A stretch of 58,961 nucleotides of DNA. Source: an uncultured Spirochaetota bacterium. GTDB lineage: Bacteria; Spirochaetota; Spirochaetia; Treponematales; UBA12059. How positions within the stretch are numbered: position 1 is the first letter of the stretch; each line of letters begins with the position of its first letter. The stretch is from assembly GCA_937873275.1 (NCBI GenBank), contig CALMRC010000020.1, positions 1-58,961 on the forward strand, in the 5' to 3' direction. Shown here in pieces: positions 26,789-34,361 of the stretch. The position numbers and the translations under genes are program-made. The notes under the pieces were generated by a model. That model did no database searches. It had not been told where the DNA came from and saw nothing but the letters and a program-made list of their open reading frames with translations.

Positions 26789-28591
26789 ATGTCCGCGACC
26801 GGCAAGTACGAGGTTCACAACCAGCCCATCGAGGTGATCCTGGCATGGCTTACCTCCGGGGAGATTGCGATCCCGGAGATCCAGCGGCCCTTCGTCTGGG
26901 ACACCACCAAGGTCCGGGATCTCCTGGACTCCCTCTACCAGGGATACCCGATCGGATACCTGATCGCCTGGCAGAACCCGAATGTCCGCCTCAAGGACGG
27001 AAAGGAATCCTTCGGCAAGAAAGTACTGATTGACGGCCAGCAGCGGGTCACGGCCTTGGCCGCCGCAGTGCTGGGCCGCCAGGTGGTCACGGCCGACTAC
27101 CGGAAGACCCGGATAAAGATCGCATTCAATCCTCGGGACCAGCGCTTCGAGGTTTTCAACCCCGCGATCGAAAACGACGTCTCCTGGATTCCCGACGTCT
27201 CCCCGCTCTACACGGGAGAGTCCGACGTCCTTGCCATGCTGAAGGCCTACGTGCAGACCAATCCAGGGGTCGACGAGTCCCAGGTGTTTTTTACGCTCCA
27301 GAAGCTCCTTTCCATCAAGAGCAAGCAGATCGGCATCATCGAACTGGCCCACGACCTGGAGATCGACACGGTGACGGAGATCTTCATCCGCATCAATTCC
27401 AAGGGCGTCGTCCTGGGACAGGCCGATTTCGCCATGTCCAAGATCGCCTCCTCCGAGCTCTACGGCGGGCCGGTCCTCCGGAAGACCATCGATTATTTCT
27501 GCCACATGGCCGTGGAACCCGCCTTCCATGACACGGCCAAGGAAGTGGATCCGGAGTTCGCGGCCACGGATTGGTTCTCCCGCATGGCCTGGCTTCGGAA
27601 AGAGAACGACGACATCTACGACCCGGATTACTCCGACCTCCTCCGGGTGGTCCTGATCGCCAAGTTCGGGCGGGGGAAGCTGGCGGACCTCGTCAGCCTT
27701 TTGTCGGGACGCAATTTCGAGACCCGTACCTTCGAGTCCCGCATCGCGGAATCGTCCTTCCGCGTCCTGGAGGAGGGCATCCGGGATTTCATCAACGAGG
27801 ACAACTTCAAGCGCTTCGTCATGATCATCCGGTCGGCAGGCTTCCAGGATTCCTCCCTCATCCGCTCCCAGGCGGCCCTCAACTTCTCGTACGCCCTTTT
27901 CCTGGCGCTCCGGGACATGAAGGTGGAGTCCGGACTCGTCGAGCGATGGGTGCGGCGGTGGTTCGTCCTGTCCCTCGTGACAAGCCGGTACACGGGTTCG
28001 CCCGAATCGGCCTTCGACGAGGATATTCGGAACCTCAAGGAACAGGGCCCTCAGGCTCTGCTGGAGAATGCCGAGGCTATGCTCCGCACGGACACCTTCT
28101 GGGACGTGACGGTCGCCCAAGGCTTGGAGACCTCCTCCACGACCAGCCCCTACTGGGGTGTCTTCCTCGCGGCCCAGATCAAGATGAAAGATCGGGGCTT
28201 CCTGTCCCGAGACATCAGCGTGGAGGACCTGGTCACCCACATGGGGGATATCCACCATATCTTCCCGAAGGATTTCCTCAAGAAGCACGGCCTTACCAAG
28301 GGGAAATACAACCAGATCGCGAATTACGTCTACATGCAGAGCGAGATCAACATCAAGATTGGGAACAAGGCCCCGAAGGCCTACTTCGAGATACTTCGCA
28401 CACAGTGCGATGGCGGACCGGTCAAGCTCGGATCCATCGACGACCTGCAGGAGCTTCGGAAGAACCTCGCGATGAATTGCGTTCCCGAATCCGTCATGCA
28501 CATGGACTTCGGAGATTTCGAGGAGTTCCTGTCCGAGCGCCGCCGTCTCATGGCCCGGCATCTGAAGGAATACTACCTGAAGCATTTGTAA
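26789..28591 (+). CDS. DUF262-HNH protein (GmrSD-like)
   Basis: The 600-residue product has an N-terminal DUF262 domain, related to ParB NTPases, with IPEIQRPFVWDTTKVRDLLD (from 28) and LIDGQQRVTAL (80-90). The C-terminal part has an HNH-type DUF1524-like site, GDIHHIFPKDFLKKHG (486-501) followed by NQIANYVYMQSEINIKIGN. This layout is that of single-chain GmrSD type IV restriction enzymes, which cleave modified phage DNA. Such proteins would complement a methylation-based system by acting on phages with modified bases; that is inference. It starts 27 bases after the methylase with AAGGGG upstream and has the island's GC-rich composition. Confidence 0.85.
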   Translation: MSATGKYEVHNQPIEVILAWLTSGEIAIPEIQRPFVWDTTKVRDLLDSLYQGYPIGYLIAWQNPNVRLKDGKESFGKKVLIDGQQRVTALAAAVLGRQVVTADYRKTRIKIAFNPRDQRFEVFNPAIENDVSWIPDVSPLYTGESDVLAMLKAYVQTNPGVDESQVFFTLQKLLSIKSKQIGIIELAHDLEIDTVTEIFIRINSKGVVLGQADFAMSKIASSELYGGPVLRKTIDYFCHMAVEPAFHDTAKEVDPEFAATDWFSRMAWLRKENDDIYDPDYSDLLRVVLIAKFGRGKLADLVSLLSGRNFETRTFESRIAESSFRVLEEGIRDFINEDNFKRFVMIIRSAGFQDSSLIRSQAALNFSYALFLALRDMKVESGLVERWVRRWFVLSLVTSRYTGSPESAFDEDIRNLKEQGPQALLENAEAMLRTDTFWDVTVAQGLETSSTTSPYWGVFLAAQIKMKDRGFLSRDISVEDLVTHMGDIHHIFPKDFLKKHGLTKGKYNQIANYVYMQSEINIKIGNKAPKAYFEILRTQCDGGPVKLGSIDDLQELRKNLAMNCVPESVMHMDFGDFEEFLSERRRLMARHLKEYYLKHL

Positions 28592-28646
28592 GGATTACTG
28601 CGGGAGATGCCGCGGATAACCTGTACGGTATAATGGAGAAGCGATA

Positions 28647-31600
28647 ATGGCCATAAGCAACTACGAGCGTGTCGGGAAAGCCCTGGAAATCTTAAAAGCG
28701 GGGCTTGCTCCGTTTGCGGAGCGGGAAGTCTTCGCCCGGCTCCGCCCCGGGGACGCCCAGCAACTGATCGAGGATTTTGCATCCGGGGACCGGATGCTTC
28801 ACGGCAAGTCCATGGAAGCCTGGGATGTTGCGGCCCTCCTCAATTTTTTGTGGGGCCGGTGGAATGAAGTGTTCTCCCGGACCCTTGGCAACGCGGAGCG
28901 GAGCCTGGTCAGCGAGCTCCGGGAGCACCGGAACCGCTGGGCCCACCAAGGCGCCTTCTCCAGCGACGACGCCTATCGAGTCCTCGACTCCGCCGGGCGG
29001 CTCCTGACCGCCGTATCGGCCCCGGAGGCCGAGGAAATCGAGAAGATGAAGATCGAGCTCCTCCGTCTTCGCTTTGACGAACAGGTTCGGGCGGAAAAAC
29101 GGAAGGGCATCAGTTCCATCATCGAGAGCGCCGCTTCGGGAAGCCTCAAGCCCTGGCGGGAGGTGGTGACCCCCCATCGGGACGTGGCCTCGGGCAAGTA
29201 CCAGCAGGCGGAGTTCGCCGCGGACCTCTGGCAGGTGCACATGGGCGAGGGTTCCGAGGAGTACCGTAACCCCGCAGAGTTTTTCCGGCGCACCTACATG
29301 ACCGCCAGCTTGAAAGGGCTTCTTTCCGGGGCTATTCGCAGGCTGACAGGCACGGACGGAGATCCGGTCGTCCAGCTTCAGACGAACTTCGGCGGCGGGA
29401 AGACCCACTCCATGCTGGCCCTGTACCATCTCTTCTCCGGCGGAAAGCCCGCGGAGCTTTCGGGCGTGGAAGAGGTGATGAAGGAAGTGGGAGCCGCGGA
29501 ACTGCCCCCCGTGCGGCGCGTCGTGCTGGTAGGGAATAAAATCTCCCCCGGGAATCCCGTCACCAAACCGGATGGAACGGTTGTCCGAACCCTGTGGGGA
29601 GAGCTCGCCTGGCAGCTCGGCGGGCGCGAGGCCTACGACCGCATCGCGGCCGACGACCAGAACGCCACGAGCCCGGGAGACGCCCTGCGGGATCTCTTCA
29701 ACCAGTACGGTCCTTCCATGATCCTGATCGATGAGTGGGTCGCCTACGCCCGCCAGCTTCATGACCAGGGCGACCTGCCGGCCGGGACCTTCGAGACCCA
29801 CTTCAGCTTTGCCCAGGTGCTTACGGAGTCTGCAAAACTCGCCCGCAATTGCCTCCTTGTCATCAGTCTTCCGGCCTCCGACGATTCGGGCTCTCCCCAT
29901 ACCCTCGCGGACGACGCCGAGGTGGGCGGTGCTAGGGGACGGGAAGCCCTGGTCCGACTGAGAAACGTCGTAGGGCGCGTGGAATCCTCCTGGCGGCCCG
30001 CTACTGCGGAGGAGGGTTTCGAGATCGTGCGGCGGCGCCTTTTCGAACCCCTCGGGGACGCCTCTCACTTCAAGGAGAGGGACACCGTGGCCCGGGCCTT
30101 CTCGGATTTCTATCAGGCACAGCAGCAGGAGTTCCCCCCGGAGTGCCGGGGCGTCGAGTACGAGAAGCGGATCAAGGCCGCATATCCGATCCATCCCGAG
30201 GTCTTCGACCGGCTGTACACCGACTGGTCCACCCTCCTCAAGTTCCAGCGGACCCGGGGGGTACTGCGACTCATGGCCGCGGTTATCCACACGCTCTGGG
30301 AAAAGGGGGACAAGAACCCCCTCATCATGCCGGCCAACATCGCCATCGACGACTCCCGAGTCCAGTTCGAGATGACCCGCTATCTTTCGGACAACTGGGT
30401 GCCCATCATCGAGCGGGACGTGGACGGCCCCGATTCCCTTCCGCTGAAAATCGACACCGAGGTCCCTAACCTGGGCAAGTTCGCTGCAACCCGCCGTGTC
30501 GCCCGGACCGTGTACCTCGGATCCGCGCCTACCACCGACGCGTCCCATCACGGCATCGAGGACCGGAGGATCAAGCTCGGATGCGTCATGCCCGGAGAGT
30601 CACCGGCCATCTTCGGGGACGCCCTCCGGCGCCTGGCCGGATCCGCGACCTATCTGTACCAGGACGGTTCGCACTACTGGTACTCCACCCAACCCACGGT
30701 CACCAAGCTGGCGGAGGATCGCTCGGAACAGCTCAAACGCGAGGCCGACAAGGTCATCCAGGAGATCGACGACCGAATCCGGGAGGACCTGAAGGACCGC
30801 AGCCTCTTCCCGAGGGTCCATCCCTTCCCCCACGGGGGTCAGGACGTGCCCGACGACCGGGACGTGCGGCTCGTGGTGCTCGGACTGGACCATCCCTATA
30901 CCAAGGAGCCGGACAGCCCGGCGGAAGCGGATGCCAAGAGGATTCTCGAGTCCCGGGGCTCCGCTCCCCGGATCTACCGCAATACCCTCGTGTTCCTGGC
31001 GGCCGACAAAGCCCGGCTTCAGGACCTGGACGAGGCGGTCCGGAAGTACCTGGCCTGGGAATCCATCCTGTCGGAAAAGGACCAGCTCAACCTGTCACCC
31101 TCCCAGGTCAAGCAGGCGGAACAACAGCGGAAGATGACCGAATCGACTGTGGTCATGCGGATCCCGGAGACCTTTCAGTGGCTGCTTGTCCCGGAACAGT
31201 CCTCCGCTCAATCCCCGGTCCAGTGGAAGGCCTCCCGCCTCACGGGGGCCGATCGCCTGGCTCCCCGGGCGTTCAAGAAACTGAAAGCCGACGAGTCTGT
31301 CATCCTCGAGTTCTCCCCGACCGAACTCAGAAAGGTCATGGACAAGATCCCCCTCTGGCGGGAAGACCATGTGAGCGTTCGGCAGCTGGTCGAAGACTTT
31401 GCCCGGTACCCATACCTGCCTCGCCTGCTGACTCCCACGGTGTTGACCCGGGCCGCGGCGGATGGTGTAGGCTACCTGACCTGGGGAGAGGATACCTTCG
31501 CCTGCGCCGACGAGTTCGACGACCAGGCTGGCCGGTATCGAGGACTCCGGAGCGGACAGAACCTGGATAGCCTGGACATGGACAGCAGCCTCCTGCTCGT

Positions 31601-32165
31601 GCGCGCTCACATCGCCCGTCATCAGATGGAAGCGGAAGTGAAGCCGGCCCGGTTGGAATTGATTCCGGACAGAATCGATTTGTCTCCGGGCGGATCCTTC
31701 GCATTCAAGCTCCAGGGCTTCGACGTCGACGGACGATCCGTTCAAGCCTCCAAGGCCGAGTGGTCGGCCACCGGGGGAACCGTGGACGCCTTCGGCTCCT
31801 TCACCGCGGGCAGCCAGCTCGGTCAATACCATGTGGACGCGGAACTCTACGGCCTGCATGCCCGATCTGTCGTGAATGTCACCGAGTCTCCCCCTCCGCC
31901 TTTACCGCCTTCTTCGACAAGGCGTTCCCAATATAAACGGTATCATGGCACCGTTCAGATCGATCCAATTCGTGTAACCCGGGATGTGGGCACAATTGCG
32001 GAGGAGGTAATCGCGCATCTTACAGGTATGGATAAGGCGCATGTTCGGATCTCCCTGGAAATTGAGGCCGAATTCGAGACTGACGTGCCCGATCACGTTG
32101 TTCGCACGGTCACGGAAAACGGGCGGACGTTGAAGTTCGATAGCCAGGGATTCGAGAAGGAGTAG
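28647..32165 (+). CDS. HEPN-DUF499 ATPase with Ig-like segment
   Basis: The 1172-residue product begins with a Swt1-like HEPN domain (about 1-130) carrying RNRWAH at residues 95-100, the Rx4-6H motif of many HEPN ribonucleases. The DUF499 ATPase follows, with FFRRTYMTASLKGLL, Walker A NFGGGKTHSM (near 250) and Walker B MILIDEWVAY (near 357). Near residues 996-1090 there is a stretch like a bacterial Ig-like domain (LELIPDRIDLSPGGSFAFKL, then WSATGGTVDAFGSFTAG). The C-terminus (VRISLEIEAEFETDVPDHVV followed by RTVTENGRTLKF) is typical of DUF499 proteins. It is the third core part of the helicase-methylase-ATPase set and the last operon gene. Confidence 0.88.
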   Translation: MAISNYERVGKALEILKAGLAPFAEREVFARLRPGDAQQLIEDFASGDRMLHGKSMEAWDVAALLNFLWGRWNEVFSRTLGNAERSLVSELREHRNRWAHQGAFSSDDAYRVLDSAGRLLTAVSAPEAEEIEKMKIELLRLRFDEQVRAEKRKGISSIIESAASGSLKPWREVVTPHRDVASGKYQQAEFAADLWQVHMGEGSEEYRNPAEFFRRTYMTASLKGLLSGAIRRLTGTDGDPVVQLQTNFGGGKTHSMLALYHLFSGGKPAELSGVEEVMKEVGAAELPPVRRVVLVGNKISPGNPVTKPDGTVVRTLWGELAWQLGGREAYDRIAADDQNATSPGDALRDLFNQYGPSMILIDEWVAYARQLHDQGDLPAGTFETHFSFAQVLTESAKLARNCLLVISLPASDDSGSPHTLADDAEVGGARGREALVRLRNVVGRVESSWRPATAEEGFEIVRRRLFEPLGDASHFKERDTVARAFSDFYQAQQQEFPPECRGVEYEKRIKAAYPIHPEVFDRLYTDWSTLLKFQRTRGVLRLMAAVIHTLWEKGDKNPLIMPANIAIDDSRVQFEMTRYLSDNWVPIIERDVDGPDSLPLKIDTEVPNLGKFAATRRVARTVYLGSAPTTDASHHGIEDRRIKLGCVMPGESPAIFGDALRRLAGSATYLYQDGSHYWYSTQPTVTKLAEDRSEQLKREADKVIQEIDDRIREDLKDRSLFPRVHPFPHGGQDVPDDRDVRLVVLGLDHPYTKEPDSPAEADAKRILESRGSAPRIYRNTLVFLAADKARLQDLDEAVRKYLAWESILSEKDQLNLSPSQVKQAEQQRKMTESTVVMRIPETFQWLLVPEQSSAQSPVQWKASRLTGADRLAPRAFKKLKADESVILEFSPTELRKVMDKIPLWREDHVSVRQLVEDFARYPYLPRLLTPTVLTRAAADGVGYLTWGEDTFACADEFDDQAGRYRGLRSGQNLDSLDMDSSLLLVRAHIARHQMEAEVKPARLELIPDRIDLSPGGSFAFKLQGFDVDGRSVQASKAEWSATGGTVDAFGSFTAGSQLGQYHVDAELYGLHARSVVNVTESPPPPLPPSSTRRSQYKRYHGTVQIDPIRVTRDVGTIAEEVIAHLTGMDKAHVRISLEIEAEFETDVPDHVVRTVTENGRTLKFDSQGFEKE

Positions 32166-32350
32166 GGGAGAAGGTCTTCTAATATGCGTAACAGCTCTAG
32201 TCCGACTTTTCTCTATTATATCTATTTTATATATTTCAGTAGGTGAAACAAATAGATCCGACTTCGCATGGATAAAATCAAGATTCTCAAAGACAGGCTA
32301 CCGTACATCCCCTCACCAAGGATCACAGTAATGAGTCCGAATTGCGTAGA

Positions 32351-32383
32351 GACTGAGAAAAAGTCTGAGATAGGACTGAGAAA
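32351..32383. repeat. Cluster of possible integrase arm-type sites (right)
   Basis: GACTGAGAAA (32351-32360), GTCTGAGATA (32363-32372) and GACTGAGAAA (32374-32383) are direct repeats spaced 11-12 bases apart, about one helix turn. A matching copy lies near the left end at 16734. The 11-base string AAAGTCTGAGA is common to both ends. Confidence 0.45.
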
Positions 32384-32418
32384 CATAGCCGACATATATC
32401 TCAGGCAAAACAGAGGTA

Positions 32419-32448
32419 TTGACATACGGCGCCGAATCACGCTAGTTT
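32419..32448 (+). promoter_or_regulatory. Element-borne promoter for tRNA-Thr/tRNA-Tyr
   Basis: TTGACA (32419-32424) and TAGTTT (32443-32448) are 18 bases apart. Transcription would start near 32455, about 50 bases before tRNA-Thr. The pair lies inside the island, so it would have replaced the original promoter of the tRNA genes. Confidence 0.5.
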
Positions 32449-32504
32449 ACAGCAGTTTTAGCACCCTACAACGCGGACAACAGATACGTAGGAGTAGGTT
32501 GCAG

Positions 32505-32516
32505 CGCCATCTTAGC
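32505..32516. repeat. Right attachment-site copy at the tRNA-Thr 5' end
   Basis: CGCCATCTTAGC is identical to 16629-16640. Eleven of its twelve bases are bases 1-11 of tRNA-Thr, so the element restores the tRNA sequence on integration. Confidence 0.8.
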
Positions 32517-32578
32517 TCAGTCGGTAGAGCGCGTGACTTGTAATCTCGAGGTCCCCGGTTCGATTCCGGGAGATGGCT
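32506..32578 (+). tRNA. tRNA-Thr (anticodon TGT)
   Basis: The 73 bases fold as a tRNA. The acceptor arms GCCATCT and AGATGGC pair perfectly, the D arm is GCTC...GAGC, the anticodon loop CTTGTAA has TGT, and the T arm is CCCGG-TTCGATT-CCGGG. The anticodon stem CGTGA/TCTCG has one T-T mismatch in its centre. No CCA is encoded. It is the integration target of the defence island and lies 28 bases before tRNA-Tyr. Confidence 0.95.
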
Positions 32579-32606
32579 CGAGCCTGGCGGACGGCGTGTT
32601 TCATAG

Positions 32607-32688
32607 GGGGAGATTCCCGAGTGGTCAAAGGGGGCAGACTGTAAATCTGTTGGCTATGCCTTCGAAGGTTCAAATCCTTCTCTCCCCA
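32607..32688 (+). tRNA. tRNA-Tyr (anticodon GTA)
   Basis: The 82-base class II tRNA has acceptor arms GGGGAGA/TCTCCCC, anticodon loop ACTGTAA with GTA, a long variable arm (GGCTATGCCTTC region) and T arm GAAGG-TTCAAAT-CCTTC. The discriminator is A. It is followed at once by a terminator and is co-transcribed with tRNA-Thr. Confidence 0.95.
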
Positions 32689-32689
32689 G

Positions 32690-32717
32690 AACCCTCTCAC
32701 CAACGAGAGGGTTTTTT
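32690..32717 (+). terminator. Terminator of the tRNA-Thr/tRNA-Tyr unit
   Basis: AACCCTCTC (32690-32698) pairs with GAGAGGGTT (32705-32713) around a six-base loop. A run of six T residues ends at 32717. Confidence 0.85.
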
Positions 32718-32737
32718 CTTGCCCGGAGGTGCCTTGG

Positions 32738-33223
32738 ATGAGCGACGCGTTCCGGAACGGGGGACTCCCCTTCGAATGCACCCGGTGCTCGGACTGCTGC
32801 CGGCATGAACCCGGCCTGGTCCTCCTTTCCCGATCGGATATACGGCGTCTCCTGGGAGCGTTGGGCCTTGATTTCCGGGGATTCTATGCCAAATACTGTA
32901 GGGTAGTGTCCCTCGGCGGGGGGACCGGCCTGAGTCTTAGGGAAACCGAACGGTTCGATTGCATATTCTGGAAAAACGGCTGCTCCGTATACGACGCCCG
33001 CCCCGTACAATGCAGGACCTACCCGTTCTGGCCGGGGGTCGCGGATTCCCGGGAAGACTGGATCCGGGAAAGCCGACGCTGCCCCGGCATAGGACGGGGA
33101 CCCGTACGCTCCCGCTCGGAGATCGAGGAGGCCCTATGGGAATACCGCAGGAACGCACCGCTGCTTCTCGGACCCGGCGAAGCCCCGGAGTCCCTGGATG
33201 AAGATACGATTCTGGGGGGTTAG
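32738..33223 (+). CDS. YkgJ-type cysteine-cluster protein
   Basis: The 161-residue product belongs to the YkgJ/UPF0153 group, thought to bind zinc or an iron-sulfur cluster. It has CTRCSDCCRHEPGLVLLSRS near the N-terminus, then FDCIFWKNGCSVYDARPVQC followed by RTYPFWPG, the usual spaced cysteines. The ATG at 32738 follows GGAGGT by seven bases; a GTG three codons earlier lies inside that site. It overlaps the metallo-hydrolase gene by 26 bases and begins a long plus-strand unit that runs on to dnaG and rpoD. The family's biochemical role is not settled. Confidence 0.85.
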   Translation: MSDAFRNGGLPFECTRCSDCCRHEPGLVLLSRSDIRRLLGALGLDFRGFYAKYCRVVSLGGGTGLSLRETERFDCIFWKNGCSVYDARPVQCRTYPFWPGVADSREDWIRESRRCPGIGRGPVRSRSEIEEALWEYRRNAPLLLGPGEAPESLDEDTILGG

Positions 33224-34136
33224 GGGATCCATTCCGACGCCCCTGAGTTCCGACGCCATACGGAGCAAGATCGCCGCGGTGGTCCAGCGGATATCCCGCA
33301 AGGACATCGAGAATCCCGCATGCCGGGAGAGGTTCCTCGCCTCCCTTCCCGAGGAGATCTTCTCCACCGTCGGCGGCAACACCTCCTGCGTGGAGGTCGT
33401 CGTGCCGGAGACGGACCGGATCATCTTCGACGCGGGCACGGGAATCCGGGACCTCGGAACGGCCATCGCGTCGTCCCGGGGGCCCGCCCGGTGCAACATC
33501 TTCTTCTCCCACTTCCACTGGGACCACCTGCAGGGGCTCCCCTTTTTCGCCCCGGCCTTCAATCCCTCGTCCCGGATCACCTTCTACAGCCCCGATCCGG
33601 AGCTCCGGAGCATCCTGGAAGGCCAGATGCGACCTCCGTATTTCCCGGTGACCATGGACATCCTGCGGGCCTCCCTGGAATACGTGCGGATCGGAACCGA
33701 GGGCGTCCGGGTCGGCAACGCCCGGGTGGTTCCCCGACGGATGAACCATCCGGGGGGGTGCTGGAGCTATTCGGTACTCTGCGACGGCAAGAAAGTGGTA
33801 TATTCGACGGACACGGAGCTGCAGCCCGTGGATTTCGAGCGGACTCCGGAAAACGCGGCGTACTTCCGGGGTGCGGACGCCCTGATCATCGACGCCCAGT
33901 ACACCCTGGGGGAGGCCATCGAGAAGTTCAACTGGGGACATTCCTCCTTCAGTCTGGCCGCGGACTTCGCCTCCACCTGGGGGATCAAGCGACTCGTGCT
34001 CTTCCATCACGAACCGTCCTACGACGATCGGAAGATCCACAAGCTCCTGCAGTCCGCCGAATGGTATGTGGAGCGGCTTTCCTCGAAGGGACTCGAGGTC
34101 ATCCTGGCCCGGGACGGGCTTACGGTAGAGGTATGA
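33198..34136 (+). CDS. MBL-fold metallo-hydrolase
   Basis: The 312-residue product starts MKIRFWGVRGSIPTP, common to a group of metallo-beta-lactamase-fold hydrolases. It has the metal motif HFHWDH (about residue 112), then MNHPGGCWSYSV and the later ligand region ALIIDAQYT. Related proteins act as phosphodiesterases or other hydrolases, so the substrate cannot be named. A loop of about 35 residues between the first strand and STVGGNTSC is longer than in many relatives. It overlaps the YkgJ-like gene and is followed after one base by a small gene, so it is translated as part of the operon. Confidence 0.88.
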   Translation: MKIRFWGVRGSIPTPLSSDAIRSKIAAVVQRISRKDIENPACRERFLASLPEEIFSTVGGNTSCVEVVVPETDRIIFDAGTGIRDLGTAIASSRGPARCNIFFSHFHWDHLQGLPFFAPAFNPSSRITFYSPDPELRSILEGQMRPPYFPVTMDILRASLEYVRIGTEGVRVGNARVVPRRMNHPGGCWSYSVLCDGKKVVYSTDTELQPVDFERTPENAAYFRGADALIIDAQYTLGEAIEKFNWGHSSFSLAADFASTWGIKRLVLFHHEPSYDDRKIHKLLQSAEWYVERLSSKGLEVILARDGLTVEV

Positions 34137-34137
34137 C

Positions 34138-34356
34138 GTGACGATCCTGGATCCCTACGACCTGCGACTGAGCCCGCGGGAGACCATCGAATTGTACCGG
34201 TTCCTGAAGAAAACGGAGGACGCGATGCCCGCGGACGTGTCCGGAGTGCTGGACAAGCTCCGGGAGCGCTTGTATTCGAGGCTTTCCATCGAGGAGATGG
34301 AGAACCTGGAAGTGTACCTTGGAATCCTCACCGCGGCCGAGGCCGCGCGCCGGTAG
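34138..34356 (+). CDS. Small conserved-looking protein of unknown function
   Basis: This 72-residue frame starts with GTG one base after the metallo-hydrolase stop and ends five bases before mltG. The product (MTILDPYDLRLSPRETIELY, then RLSIEEMENLEVYLGILTAA) is predicted helical and charged, with no cysteine and no membrane segment. I do not recognise a family. Its tight fit between two operon genes and normal GC-rich codon use support it as real. A small regulatory or adaptor role is possible but not shown. Confidence 0.65.
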   Translation: MTILDPYDLRLSPRETIELYRFLKKTEDAMPADVSGVLDKLRERLYSRLSIEEMENLEVYLGILTAAEAARR

Positions 34357-34361
34357 GACGT

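Larger units (their letters stand above)
32166..32505 (+). other. Non-coding right end of the island
   Basis: This 340-base AT-rich stretch has no gene I can support. It contains three GACTGAGAAA-like repeats (32351-32383), a promoter-like pair TTGACA/TAGTTT (32419-32448) pointing at tRNA-Thr, and short repeats of TCCGACTT (for example just after 32200 and again near 32260). An open frame from 32268 runs into the tRNA and was rejected. Confidence 0.6.
16629..32516. mobile_element. Integrated defence island in tRNA-Thr (about 15.9 kb)
   Basis: A tyrosine integrase at the left end, a 12-bp direct repeat CGCCATCTTAGC at both ends, and the right copy placed at bases 1-11 of a complete tRNA-Thr gene define an integrative element. 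It carries the integrase and six co-directional genes that all look like phage defence or toxin functions. No conjugation, replication or phage structural gene is visible, so it is a compact genomic island. Base composition within it is uneven, and the integrase is frameshifted, so it is probably no longer able to move by itself. Confidence 0.8.

Noticed and set aside
28629-28634. Perfect TATAAT just before the DUF499 gene, considered as an internal promoter
   Set aside because: No -35 element at the right distance, and a transcript starting there would lose the GGAG site of the gene.
18191-32165. Full DISARM or BREX system
   Set aside because: DISARM needs drmA, drmB and drmC, and BREX needs pglZ and brxC-type genes; none is seen. 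Only the helicase and methylase resemble class 1 DISARM parts.
32268-32543. Open frame of 91 codons at the right end of the island, considered as an excisionase
   Set aside because: It runs into tRNA-Thr and has no ribosome binding site or helix-turn-helix pattern.
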